From Brachybacterium timonense (GTDB taxonomy: Bacteria; Actinomycetota; Actinomycetes; Actinomycetales; Dermabacteraceae): a DNA stretch of 64,000 nt. The translations under genes and the position numbers were made by a program. Each line of letters opens with the position of its first letter. The stretch's first letter is position 1. The DNA lies in contig NZ_LT984895.1 of assembly GCF_900258505.1 (NCBI RefSeq), positions 895,951 to 959,950 of the forward strand, given 5' to 3'. This document shows positions 38,865 to 46,948 of the stretch, piece by piece. The notes under the pieces are model-generated. The model was not told the origin of the DNA and did no database searches. It saw only the letters and a list, made by a program, of their open reading frames with translations.

Positions 38865-39557
38865 TCAGTGGGTCAGTGACTCGAACTTGTAGCCCAGGCC
38901 CCGCACCGTCACCAGGTGCACCGGGTTCTTCGGGTCATCCTCGATCTTCGCGCGCAACCGCTTGACGTGCACGTCAAGAGTCTTCGTGTCACCCACGTAG
39001 TTCGCGCCCCACACCCGGTCGATGAGCTGACCGCGTGTCAGCACGCGGTCCACATTGCGCAGCAGCATCTCCAGCAGCTCGAACTCCTTCAGTGGCAGCG
39101 CCGTCTCCTCGCCGTGGATCAGCACCACGTGGCGCTCCACATCCATGGTGATGTGCCCCGCCGTCAGCAGGGTGTCCTGCTCGTCGGCGCGTGTGTCCTG
39201 GCCGCGGCGCAGCACTGCCTTGATCCGCGCGAGCAGCTCACGGGAGGAGTACGGCTTGGTGACGTAGTCGTCGGCCCCGAGCTCGAGGCCCAGCACCTTG
39301 TCGAACTCATCGTCCTTCGCGGTCAGCATGATCACCGGCACGCTCGAGGTGCGGCGGATCTCGCGGCACACCTCGGTGCCGCTCATGCCCGGCAGCATCA
39401 GGTCCAGCAGCACTAGGTCCGCGCCATGGGCGGAAAAGATGCGCAGGCCGTCCGTGCCGTTATTGGCGATGGCCACCTCATACCCCTCTTTGCGGAGCGT
39501 GTAGGAGAGCGGATCGGAGAAGGACTCCTCGTCCTCGACGATCAGGATCCGTGTCAT
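38865..39557 (-). CDS. regX3: Response regulator RegX3 (OmpR class)
   Basis: 230 residues. The receiver domain has ILIVEDEESF, phosphoacceptor Asp in LVLLDLMLPG, LTAKDDEFDKVLGLELGADDYVTKPYS and Lys; the winged-helix C-terminus contains LPLKEFELLEMLLRN, VWGANYVGDTKTLDVHVKRLR and TVRGLGYKFE. It is the partner of SenX3 encoded just upstream (5 bases apart), and controls phosphate-starvation genes in mycobacteria. Confidence 0.93.
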   Translation of the reverse strand: MTRILIVEDEESFSDPLSYTLRKEGYEVAIANNGTDGLRIFSAHGADLVLLDLMLPGMSGTEVCREIRRTSSVPVIMLTAKDDEFDKVLGLELGADDYVTKPYSSRELLARIKAVLRRGQDTRADEQDTLLTAGHITMDVERHVVLIHGEETALPLKEFELLEMLLRNVDRVLTRGQLIDRVWGANYVGDTKTLDVHVKRLRAKIEDDPKNPVHLVTVRGLGYKFESLTH

Positions 39558-39562
39558 CGCGC

Positions 39563-40789
39563 TCAGTCTCCCTCACTGGTGGTGGTCCGTACATACACCG
39601 TACGTGAGTGCTCCGGTGAGGTCGCGCCGGAAACGGTGATCTCCTCCGTGCGCCCCATCTCAGGGATGCGCAGCGTGAACGTCGACCCCTGACCGGGCAT
39701 CGACCAGGCGGTCACATCTCCGCCATGATCGGTGGCGATGTGCTTGACGATCGCGAGCCCCAGGCCGGAACCGCCGGTCTCGCGTGACCGTGCCCGATCC
39801 ACCCGGAAGAACCGTTCGAAGACTCGTTCCAGATGCTCCTTGGAGATCCCGATGCCCTGATCCTTCACCGCGATCTCGACCATACCCCCGTGGCGGCGCA
39901 CGCTGAGCCCCACCCGAGTCTCCGCCTCGGAGTAGGTGATCGCATTCGAGATCAGGTTCGACAAAGCGGTGGTGAGCATCGCTTCCGAACCGAAGACCCG
40001 CAGCCCGGTGGCGCCGCCGACGACCACCTCGATCCGCGAACCGAGGGCGAAGTTGCGGTTCAGGGCAACCGCCTCCGCGACCACGTCGTCGATCTCCACT
40101 GCTTCCGCATTCGGCAGCGAGGAGCCGCCCTGCACACGCGACAGCTCGATGATCTCCTGCACCAGATGTGACAGGCGCCGTGACTCCATCTGCATCCGCT
40201 CGGCGAAACGGCGCACAGCATCGGGGTCCTCGGCGGCGTCCTCCATCGTTTCCGCAAGGAGCGTGATGGCACCGACCGGTGTCTTCAGCTCATGGGACAC
40301 ATTGGCCACGAAGTCACGACGCGTCTCCTCCACGCGCGTGGCGCGGGTGAGGTCATCGGCGAGCAGCAGGACGCCGCGCGAGCCGAGTGCTCCCAGGCGC
40401 ACGTCGAGCACGGCATCTGAGTCATCTCGGGCAGAGCGGCGAATGGTGATGCGTTCATCCCGGAAACCGCCGTTGCGAGCCACATCGGCCGCGAGCTCCA
40501 TCAGTTCCTTGCCTGCCAGGCGCGGGTAGTCGTTGCCGCCCGCGCGCACGATGCCGTAGGAGTACGCGAGGGGAGAGGCGCGCACGACATCGCCGCTGGC
40601 ATCCATCACCACATAGGCGGAGGACAAGATCGCCAGCACTTCGGCCGCTGGCGCCGGGACCACGGGATCCGACGGGTCCGGATCCTCGAGCGGGGCACGA
40701 CGATCCGCGCGCAGCAACGCCATCGCCGCGGCACAGCCGATCACCAGACCGATCAGTCCGGCGAGAATCAGCAGCGCAGTAGAAGGCAC
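39563..40789 (-). CDS. senX3: Phosphate sensor histidine kinase SenX3
   Basis: 408 residues. One N-terminal membrane segment (TALLILAGLIGLVIGCAAAM), a PAS-like domain at about 45-145, HisKA with NVSHELKTPVGAI, and a HATPase domain with SNLISNAITYSE, KDQGIGISKEHLERVFERF and GSGLGLAIVKHI. Matches SenX3, which senses phosphate via the Pst-PhoU complex. Divergent from phoU with Pho-box-like repeats in between. Confidence 0.93.
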   Translation of the reverse strand: MPSTALLILAGLIGLVIGCAAAMALLRADRRAPLEDPDPSDPVVPAPAAEVLAILSSAYVVMDASGDVVRASPLAYSYGIVRAGGNDYPRLAGKELMELAADVARNGGFRDERITIRRSARDDSDAVLDVRLGALGSRGVLLLADDLTRATRVEETRRDFVANVSHELKTPVGAITLLAETMEDAAEDPDAVRRFAERMQMESRRLSHLVQEIIELSRVQGGSSLPNAEAVEIDDVVAEAVALNRNFALGSRIEVVVGGATGLRVFGSEAMLTTALSNLISNAITYSEAETRVGLSVRRHGGMVEIAVKDQGIGISKEHLERVFERFFRVDRARSRETGGSGLGLAIVKHIATDHGGDVTAWSMPGQGSTFTLRIPEMGRTEEITVSGATSPEHSRTVYVRTTTSEGD

Positions 40790-40860
40790 TGCACCAGCCT
40801 AGGCCCGCAGAAGCGCCAGGATGACGATCGCAGCCGGAAGCGGCACACTGGGAACCATGA

Positions 40861-40910
40861 GTTCACCTGGGCTCCGCCGATGGTTCACCTGAGTGCGAGG
40901 ATCGTTCATC
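40861..40910. promoter_or_regulatory. Pho-box-like direct repeats
   Basis: GTTCACC at 40861 and 40883 and GTTCATC at 40904, so 22 and 21 bases apart, close to two 11-bp units. GTTCACC direct repeats of 11 bp are the PHO box bound by PhoP in Streptomyces, and RegX3 recognises related sites. Placed between senX3 (start 40789) and phoU (start 40966). Confidence 0.7.
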
Positions 40911-40965
40911 CGGCCTTGCCAGACTCGGCAGGCGGAGCACACCACCGATAAAGGAGAGACCCACC

Positions 40966-41640
40966 ATGCGTGAGGCCTACCAGAGCGACCTGGTCAACCT
41001 GGTCGATGATCTCGTGGACCTGGCGGGCCTGGCCCGCACCGCCCTCGACGACGCCACCACCGCGCTGCTGGAGAGCGACATCGCCCTGGCTGAGCGCGTG
41101 ATCGCCGCCGACGTCAACATCGATGAGCGCCAGTCTGAGCTCGACGCGAAGGTTGTTGAGCTGCTGGCCCGCCAGTCGCCTGTCGCCACCGACCTGCGTC
41201 TGCTCGTGGCGTCGCTGCGCATCAGCTCCTCGCTCGAGCGTATGGGCGATCTGGCCGCGCATATTGCGCTTGTGGCCCGCCGACGTCACCCCGTCGTTGC
41301 CGTGCCCGAGTCCCTGCGTGACCACGTTCGCGAGATGGCGGAGCTTGCGTCCACCGCTGCGACCGACGCCGCCTCTGTGATTCGCACCCGTGACCTTGCC
41401 CTCGCCGCCTCCGTGGAGAACGGTGACGAGAAGCTCGACGACATGCTGCAGGACATCATTCGGTCCATCAACCGGGAGAACGACTACACGCAGGATGAGG
41501 TCGTGGACCTCACTCTCCTGGGGCGCTTCTACGAGCGCTTCGGCGACCACGCCGTCTCCATCGTGCGTCGCGTCGGCTTCCTGGTGACCGGTGAAGCGCT
41601 CGACACCGAACACGCCACCACCGACGTCTCGGAGTTCTGA
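40966..41640 (+). CDS. phoU: Phosphate transport regulator PhoU
   Basis: 224 residues. All-helical, two PhoU repeats with the family's acidic metal-binding patches: SLERMGDLAAHIA and RFYERFGDHAVSIVRRV (E-x3-D motif in each repeat). It senses Pst transporter state and represses SenX3 signalling. ATG 40966 with AAGGAGAG upstream. Hairpin terminator follows. Confidence 0.95.
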   Translation: MREAYQSDLVNLVDDLVDLAGLARTALDDATTALLESDIALAERVIAADVNIDERQSELDAKVVELLARQSPVATDLRLLVASLRISSSLERMGDLAAHIALVARRRHPVVAVPESLRDHVREMAELASTAATDAASVIRTRDLALAASVENGDEKLDDMLQDIIRSINRENDYTQDEVVDLTLLGRFYERFGDHAVSIVRRVGFLVTGEALDTEHATTDVSEF

Positions 41641-41661
41641 GCGCGTCACCCCAGAGCATTC

Positions 41662-41696
41662 TGCGGGCCCGTCCGGATGATCCGGGCGGGCCCGCA
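41662..41696 (+). terminator. Hairpin terminator after phoU
   Basis: TGCGGGCCCGTCCGGA (41662-41677) pairs with TCCGGGCGGGCCCGCA (41681-41696), one mismatch, 3-base loop. Confidence 0.8.
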
Positions 41697-41798
41697 GTCA
41701 TGAATCAGGGTGTCAGTGGGAGCGGGCCGTGCAGGCGCGGGCATGCGTCGGGCGCTGTCCACGCTGGCGCAGACAGTCACCGACAGGGCGGAGCAGGG

Positions 41799-42164
41799 TC
41801 AGCCGCGGTTCGGGCGCGGGCGGCGCTGCGTGAGGCGCTCCGTGCCCTGTGCGGCTGCGCGGCGCGCCGCCAGACGTAGCCCCTGCAGCACCGCCCCGGA
41901 CAGAGTTGTCCACAGCATCACCTTCCACACCGGCAGGTCCTCCTGCGGGTCGCGGATCTCGGCGATCTCTTCCTTGCTGAGGCCGTCCTTCTTCGCCTGC
42001 TTGCGGCGAGCCTTCGTGTCCTTCGCCGATGACTTCGTCACCTGGTTCGTTGGAGCGTCCTCCCCGAAGACGGCTCCCCAGCCGGACTCGATGAGCTTCT
42101 TGCCGAACACGCCGGCACCGATACCCGCTGCAGTAGCGGCGAGGGACACGAGAGGGTTGGGCAC
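41799..42164 (-). CDS. DUF4235-domain membrane-associated protein
   Basis: 121 residues. N-terminal hydrophobic segment (LVSLAATAAGIGAGVFGKKL), GWGAVFGEDAP, a charged Lys/Glu middle and a second hydrophobic helix (WKVMLWTTLSGAVLQGLRLAARR). The arrangement matches the DUF4235 family, small actinobacterial proteins of unknown role. Last gene of the long minus-strand run, 57 bases after the LCP gene. Confidence 0.8.
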   Translation of the reverse strand: MPNPLVSLAATAAGIGAGVFGKKLIESGWGAVFGEDAPTNQVTKSSAKDTKARRKQAKKDGLSKEEIAEIRDPQEDLPVWKVMLWTTLSGAVLQGLRLAARRAAAQGTERLTQRRPRPNRG

Positions 42165-42221
42165 GATGACCTCCGAGGTCGAGTCAGCGAATGGGACGTG
42201 GTGGCGTCGCGCGGGCGAGGG

Positions 42222-43262
42222 CTAGTACTTGCCCGCGTTCTCAGCGTAATAGGTGCCCATGTCGTCTTCACGCAGGGCTTGGCGGAGCACGTCCATGCCC
42301 GGCTCATCGGTGGCGATCACGCTCGCCCCGCCCTTGGTGGTGGTCGGTTCCCCGTGCGGCACCGACATCCAGTAGATGTCGTCCGAGCGCACTGATCGCA
42401 GGGAAAGGCCCAGATCCACCATCGCCGACGAACTGAGCCCGTCGTCGGTGGTCAGGTACGGAGAGACCGAGTCGATCGTGTCACGCAGCGTGAGCGGGTT
42501 GCTGAGCGTGTCGCGGCTGAGCAGCTTCGCGATGATGCCCTTGAGCACCGCCTGCTGATTGCGGTTGCGCTGGAAGTCGCCGTCGGCAAACTGCTTGCGT
42601 GCGCGCACGAAGACCAGGGCTTCCTCACCGTCCATGTGCTGAGTGCCCTTGGTGAACGTCTTGCCGCTTGCGGTGAAGTCGCGTGGCACCGTCACGTCGA
42701 CGCCGCCGAGCGTGTCCACCAGGCCCTTGATCCCCTCAAAATCAATCAGGGCCACATGATCAATAGGCACGCCGGTGTAGTTCTCCACCGTGGTGACTGC
42801 TAGGCTCACGCCGCCGTAGGCGAGCGCCGCATTGATGCGGTCCTTACCGTGCCCGGGGATGTCGATGTACAGGTCGCGCGGGAAGGACGTCACGTACACG
42901 TTCTGGTTGTCCTCAGCCACGTGCACGAGCATCATCACGTCCGAGCGCTGACCCACGATGCCGCTGGCCTTCGCCTCCTCGGGAGAACGACGGTCCGAGC
43001 CGAGCAGCAGGAAGTTGCGGCCGCGTCCCTCGGCGGGTTTCTCCCCGTCGGACGCGCCACGGTTGATCGTCACCACCGTGCGCTTCTGATAGGAGTCATC
43101 CAACGACTTCGCATACAGCCCGATCACGATCGCGACACCCGCGACAAGAGCGCCGATCACCGCGAGGCCGATCAGCGCACGGCGACGTCCACGACGCTCG
43201 CGATGGTCGGGCTCACCACTGTCATCCCACTCACCGGGCATGTCCAGGTCGTCGGCGTTCAT
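42222..43262 (-). CDS. LytR-CpsA-Psr (LCP) family glycopolymer transferase
   Basis: 346 residues. Cytoplasmic N-terminus, one membrane segment (RALIGLAVIGALVAGVAIVI), then the LCP domain: NFLLLGSDRRSP, DVMMLVHVAEDNQ, SFPRDLYIDIPGHGKDRIN, DFEGIKGLVDTLGGVDVTV, EALVFVRARKQFADGDFQRN. Catalytic Asp and Arg residues are in place. Attaches undecaprenyl-linked polymers to peptidoglycan. Start overlaps the trmB stop (ATGA). Paralogue of the much larger LCP protein at 23622. Confidence 0.93.
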   Translation of the reverse strand: MNADDLDMPGEWDDSGEPDHRERRGRRRALIGLAVIGALVAGVAIVIGLYAKSLDDSYQKRTVVTINRGASDGEKPAEGRGRNFLLLGSDRRSPEEAKASGIVGQRSDVMMLVHVAEDNQNVYVTSFPRDLYIDIPGHGKDRINAALAYGGVSLAVTTVENYTGVPIDHVALIDFEGIKGLVDTLGGVDVTVPRDFTASGKTFTKGTQHMDGEEALVFVRARKQFADGDFQRNRNQQAVLKGIIAKLLSRDTLSNPLTLRDTIDSVSPYLTTDDGLSSSAMVDLGLSLRSVRSDDIYWMSVPHGEPTTTKGGASVIATDEPGMDVLRQALREDDMGTYYAENAGKY

Positions 43263-44182
43263 GAGTTCTCGCTTTCCTGCGGGGCATCATCGGTGCGGGG
43301 TATGGGGGTGCTCGAGACGAGACCCGGCGCGGGCTGCACTGCCCCGACCAGACGTTCGGGAGCATACGTGTAGGCGAGGTCCCAGACCAGCCTCCCTGCG
43401 TTATGGGCTTTGCGCTCGAAGCTCGTGCGCACGCGCCCGTCGAAGCGTGGGGCCCAGCCCGTGAGCGGAAGCTCCTCCGGGAGCGGGTCCGAGGCGGTTC
43501 CGGCCGGGCGTGGACCATGGGGCGCGAGCGAGTGCAGACGCGGCTCGGCATCGAGCACCTGACGCATGTGGCTGGCGTACTGCGCCCAGTCCGTGGCCAG
43601 ACGCAGAACGGCACCGGGCTTCAGGAGCGGCAAAACAGCGTCCAGCAGCGGAGGGTTCACCAGACGGCGCTTGTGATGCTTCGTCTTATGCCACGGATCA
43701 GGGAAGAAAACCCACAGTTCGTCGATCGACGCGGGGGGCAGCAGTGCCGGTAGTGCCCGTTGCGCGTCGAGCGGCAGGATGCGCACGTTGCGCGGTCCAC
43801 CCGCACGCTGGATCCGATCCAGCGTTTCCGCGATGCCCGGTACGTACACCTCGCAGGCCAGATGATCGCGTTCGGGATGCGCGGCGGCTGCGGCGGCGAT
43901 GTTCTCGCCCTGTCCGCTGCCGATCTCGACCACCAGCGGCGCTCGGCGCCCGAACACCACGTCGGGGTCGATGCGCTCCCCGTCGGCGGGCACGGTGTCG
44001 CGCTCGCCCCGGGGCACATCGAGCACGTAGTCCTCCGCCCAGCGGTCCCAGGCCCGTCGTCGGCTCGTGGTGAGCCGAGCGCCGCGGCGCACGAAGGAGA
44101 CAACCTCACGCCGACGCGGCGTCGACGGGTCGGCGCCGGGCGTGATCGAGCCTTCTGCGAGGTCGGGCTGTTCAGCGGTCAC
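43259..44182 (-). CDS. trmB: tRNA (guanine-N7-)-methyltransferase
   Basis: 307 residues from GTG 44182 (overlapping the Rieske gene by 11 bases); an ORF extending further 5' is not conserved. SAM-binding VVEIGSGQGENIA, and the TrmB signature FFPDPWHKTKHHKRRLV, with a C-terminal TSFERKAHNAGR. It methylates G46 of tRNA. The first 60 residues and last 25 are extra compared with short TrmB proteins. Confidence 0.94.
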   Translation of the reverse strand: MTAEQPDLAEGSITPGADPSTPRRREVVSFVRRGARLTTSRRRAWDRWAEDYVLDVPRGERDTVPADGERIDPDVVFGRRAPLVVEIGSGQGENIAAAAAAHPERDHLACEVYVPGIAETLDRIQRAGGPRNVRILPLDAQRALPALLPPASIDELWVFFPDPWHKTKHHKRRLVNPPLLDAVLPLLKPGAVLRLATDWAQYASHMRQVLDAEPRLHSLAPHGPRPAGTASDPLPEELPLTGWAPRFDGRVRTSFERKAHNAGRLVWDLAYTYAPERLVGAVQPAPGLVSSTPIPRTDDAPQESENS

Positions 44183-44600
44183 GGCGCACAGTGTTGTTCT
44201 CCACCACGATCGGAACCGTCGGCAGATGGGTCGAGGCCGGCCCGCGCAGCACCTCACCGGTGGACGGGTCGAAGCCGGAACCGTGGCAGGGGCAGTGCAG
44301 CTCGTCCTGCTCCTTCGCCAGCGCACAGCCGTTATGCGTGCAGTAGCCGGAGAATGCCGTGATGTCCTCGCCCGTGCCGCGCACGAGGGCGACGAACGGC
44401 TGCTGGCCCCCGAAGTTCACCAGCGTGGTCTGGTTCTCCGGCACATCGTCCAACGAGATCGCGCCGTCCTCGGCGCGCACCGGGTTCGCGTCACCAAAGC
44501 CCTCATCCTCGGGGCCACAGGCAGCGAGAGCACCCATACCGGCAGCGGTCAGAGGCACCATGCCCAGGGCGCGGCGGCGAGACAGACAGGGTCGTTCCAT
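44172..44600 (-). CDS. Rieske-type 2Fe-2S protein with Tat/lipoprotein leader
   Basis: 142 residues from ATG 44600 (GAGG upstream); the open frame extends 5' but that overlaps the def end. Leader RRRALGMVPLTAAGMGAL ends with lipobox LAACG, with twin-Arg pair. Rieske cluster ligands are CTHNGC and CPCHGSGF. Substrate or partner unknown; single-domain extracytoplasmic Rieske proteins in actinobacteria are typically of unknown role. It follows def by 40 bases. Confidence 0.88.
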   Translation of the reverse strand: MERPCLSRRRALGMVPLTAAGMGALAACGPEDEGFGDANPVRAEDGAISLDDVPENQTTLVNFGGQQPFVALVRGTGEDITAFSGYCTHNGCALAKEQDELHCPCHGSGFDPSTGEVLRGPASTHLPTVPIVVENNTVRRDR

Positions 44601-44640
44601 GACCTCAGGATAGGTGGCGCTTTGTGCGAAGGGGCGGTCT

Positions 44641-45207
44641 TCAGACCTCGTCGGCGTCCATCTGTCGCGGATCCCACGACAGCACGCCGCGCGCACGCCA
44701 TCCGCGTGCCGTGACCGCATCCAGGGCCTCGCGCTTCATCGCCGGGGAGAGCCGGTCGATGTAGAGCTTCCCGTCAAGGTGATCGACCTCGTGCTGGAGG
44801 CACCGTGCCAGCACCCCGCCCTCGTCCTCGACCACGACGTCGTGGCCCTCGAGGTCGATGCCGCGTACCCGCGCGCCCCGGTGCCGTGCTGTTGGGAAAC
44901 CCTCACCGGGCAGCGACAGGCAGCCTTCTTGAACGTTGTCGAGCAGCTCGAGGGGACCGAAGCGCTCCAGGACCGGGTTGATCACCACGCCGCGACGCAT
45001 CTGTTCCTCGCCGTCGGTGCACGAGTACACGAACAGGCGCCACCGGGCTCCCACCTGGGTGGCGGCGAGCCCTGCACCGTGCGCGGCGTCGCAGGTCTCG
45101 ATCATGTCCGCGACCAGCGTGCGGATATCGTCGGTGATCTCGCGGACCTTCCGGGTCGGGCGCTCCAGAGCGCGGTGGCCGATGATCGTGATCGGGCGGA
45201 CGGACAT
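44641..45207 (-). CDS. def: Peptide deformylase
   Basis: 188 residues. Three family motifs are present: GAGLAATQVG, EGCLSLPG (Cys metal ligand) and QHEVDHLDG (HExxH). Removes the N-formyl group from nascent proteins, using Fe2+. Lies in the run of minus-strand genes, 2 bases after yihY. Confidence 0.97.
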   Translation of the reverse strand: MSVRPITIIGHRALERPTRKVREITDDIRTLVADMIETCDAAHGAGLAATQVGARWRLFVYSCTDGEEQMRRGVVINPVLERFGPLELLDNVQEGCLSLPGEGFPTARHRGARVRGIDLEGHDVVVEDEGGVLARCLQHEVDHLDGKLYIDRLSPAMKREALDAVTARGWRARGVLSWDPRQMDADEV

Positions 45208-45209
45208 GG

Positions 45210-46340
45210 TCAGTGCTCTCCAGAGGATTCAGATGGGGACGACGACGGTGCGCGGCGCGAAGGGTTGACCGCCAGCGGGTTGGCGGCGTCAACGATGCGC
45301 AGGCCGCGTCGGCGATGCAACGGCCTCCCGCTGAGGTTGGCCTCTGCCACCTCGCGGCCCACGCGCTCATTCTCCTGCGAGGTGCGGGCCAGATAGTCGA
45401 GTGCGTGCGTCGCCTGCGGCTCAAGATCGATATGGTCCCACGCCGGCACGCCGCGTGCGATCTGGCGGGCGCGCAGGAACTCGGCATCCAGCGCCGCACC
45501 GCCCACGATCACGATGTTCGCCAGCCAGATCAGCATCAGCAGGCCGATCAGACCGTTCAGCGCGGTGAGCACCTCGGTGAACCGCGTCGCATAGGCCGCG
45601 AGCCTCCCCACGAGCAAGGCGGAGACGAACAGCACCAGCACCGACAGTGCGGAGCCGAGCGTGATCACCCGGTAGCGCGGCAGACGCACATTCGGGAACA
45701 GGTAGTAGGCCAGTGACACCACGATCGTGAAGATCATCAGCAGGATCGGCCACTTCACCAGATTCCAGGCGTCGAAAGCAAACCGGGGGACCCCCACGAG
45801 AGCGCCCAGGCGCTGTGAGGCCTCGCCCCCCAGCACCACCATGCCCACGCTCAGCAGCGCCACCGCCATGATCACAGCTGTTTCGGCCAACACGATCGTG
45901 CGGAACCACAGGAAGGGGCGGCCCTCGCGCGTGTCGTACACCCGATGCAGGGCACGGTGGAAAGCCGCGACGCCGTTCGATGCGCTCAGCAGCGACCCCA
46001 GGCCGCCGATCGCCAACCACAGTGGCCCGCCCTCGGTACGGGCGAACGCCAGGATCGTCGCCTCGTAGGGGCGTGGGTCGACCGTCGGGAAGATCTCGAC
46101 GAACAGCGAGGAGAAGGCGTGAACCGTCTGCTCCTGCAGCCCCAGCATCGACACGGCGGAGACAGCAGCCACTGCGGCCGGCAGCATCGATAGCAGTGTG
46201 TAGAACGTCATCGTGCCGGCCACATCCCACACCTGGATGTCCAGCATGCGGACCCGCACGCGATCCAGCACATGCAGCACGCTCAGGCGCGGTCGCGCGA
46301 TCTGCACGGTGCGCGAACCGCCGCCTGGACGCGGACTCAC
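45210..46340 (-). CDS. YihY/BrkB-family inner membrane protein
   Basis: 376 residues, GTG start 46340 overlapping the bioY stop (GTGA). Six membrane segments; YihY features include FYTLLSMLPAAVAAVSAVSML, a central GSLLSASNGVAAFHRALHRVY, and a second half with LIWLANIVIVGGAALDAEF. The charged C-terminal tail of about 80 residues ends Ser-rich. The family (once misnamed RNase BN) may transport or flip; function uncertain. Confidence 0.9.
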   Translation of the reverse strand: MSPRPGGGSRTVQIARPRLSVLHVLDRVRVRMLDIQVWDVAGTMTFYTLLSMLPAAVAAVSAVSMLGLQEQTVHAFSSLFVEIFPTVDPRPYEATILAFARTEGGPLWLAIGGLGSLLSASNGVAAFHRALHRVYDTREGRPFLWFRTIVLAETAVIMAVALLSVGMVVLGGEASQRLGALVGVPRFAFDAWNLVKWPILLMIFTIVVSLAYYLFPNVRLPRYRVITLGSALSVLVLFVSALLVGRLAAYATRFTEVLTALNGLIGLLMLIWLANIVIVGGAALDAEFLRARQIARGVPAWDHIDLEPQATHALDYLARTSQENERVGREVAEANLSGRPLHRRRGLRIVDAANPLAVNPSRRAPSSSPSESSGEH

Positions 46341-46948
46341 TGCGAGGCATCCTCCGGTCGCACGAGACGCCAGGTGGCGGGCAGCAGCGCCGCGGCGGCC
46401 ACGGCCTTGATCGCATCACCAGGCAGGAACGGTACGACGCCCTGCACCAGTGCCTGCGGAAGGTCTGCACCGGTCATGAGCATCAGCCACGGCACGCCTG
46501 CGAGGTACACCAGCACCGTCGCGCAGATCGCGGCGAGAGCGGTGGTCAGCACACGCCGATCAGCGCCACGTCGGGCCGCCCAGCCCAGCGCCCACCCAGC
46601 GAGCACGTACCCGATCACGTAGCCGAAGCTGGCCGTTGCCACCCCCGTGGAGGACCAACCGGCCAGGACCGGTGCGCCGAACGCTGCGAGCAGGGCGTAC
46701 AGCCCCACGGAGGCGGTGCCACGAATCGGGCCCAGCCCCGCACCGACCAGCAGTGCCCCGAACGTGCCCAGCGTCAGCGGCACGGGCGTGAACGGCAGCG
46801 GCACGGCCACCTGGCTGATGAGCGTCAGAGCGAGCGTGCCGCCGAGGACGAGCAGAGCATCGCGGGCGATGCCGGCGCCGCGGGAGCGGGACGTGCTCCA
46901 GGGCAGCTGGTCAACGAGGACGGGGCGGGAAGCGGCGGCTGTGCTCAC
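46337..46948 (-). CDS. bioY: Biotin transporter substrate-binding component BioY
   Basis: 203 residues from GTG 46948, with AAGGAG nine bases upstream and overlapping the GH65 stop. Six membrane segments typical of the S component of ECF transporters; PLPFTPVPLTLGTFGALLVG and the conserved GYVIGYVLAGWALGW and PGDAIKA segments match BioY. It works alone or with an EcfAA'T module encoded elsewhere. No bio genes neighbour it. Confidence 0.92.
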   Translation of the reverse strand: MSTAAASRPVLVDQLPWSTSRSRGAGIARDALLVLGGTLALTLISQVAVPLPFTPVPLTLGTFGALLVGAGLGPIRGTASVGLYALLAAFGAPVLAGWSSTGVATASFGYVIGYVLAGWALGWAARRGADRRVLTTALAAICATVLVYLAGVPWLMLMTGADLPQALVQGVVPFLPGDAIKAVAAAALLPATWRLVRPEDASQ

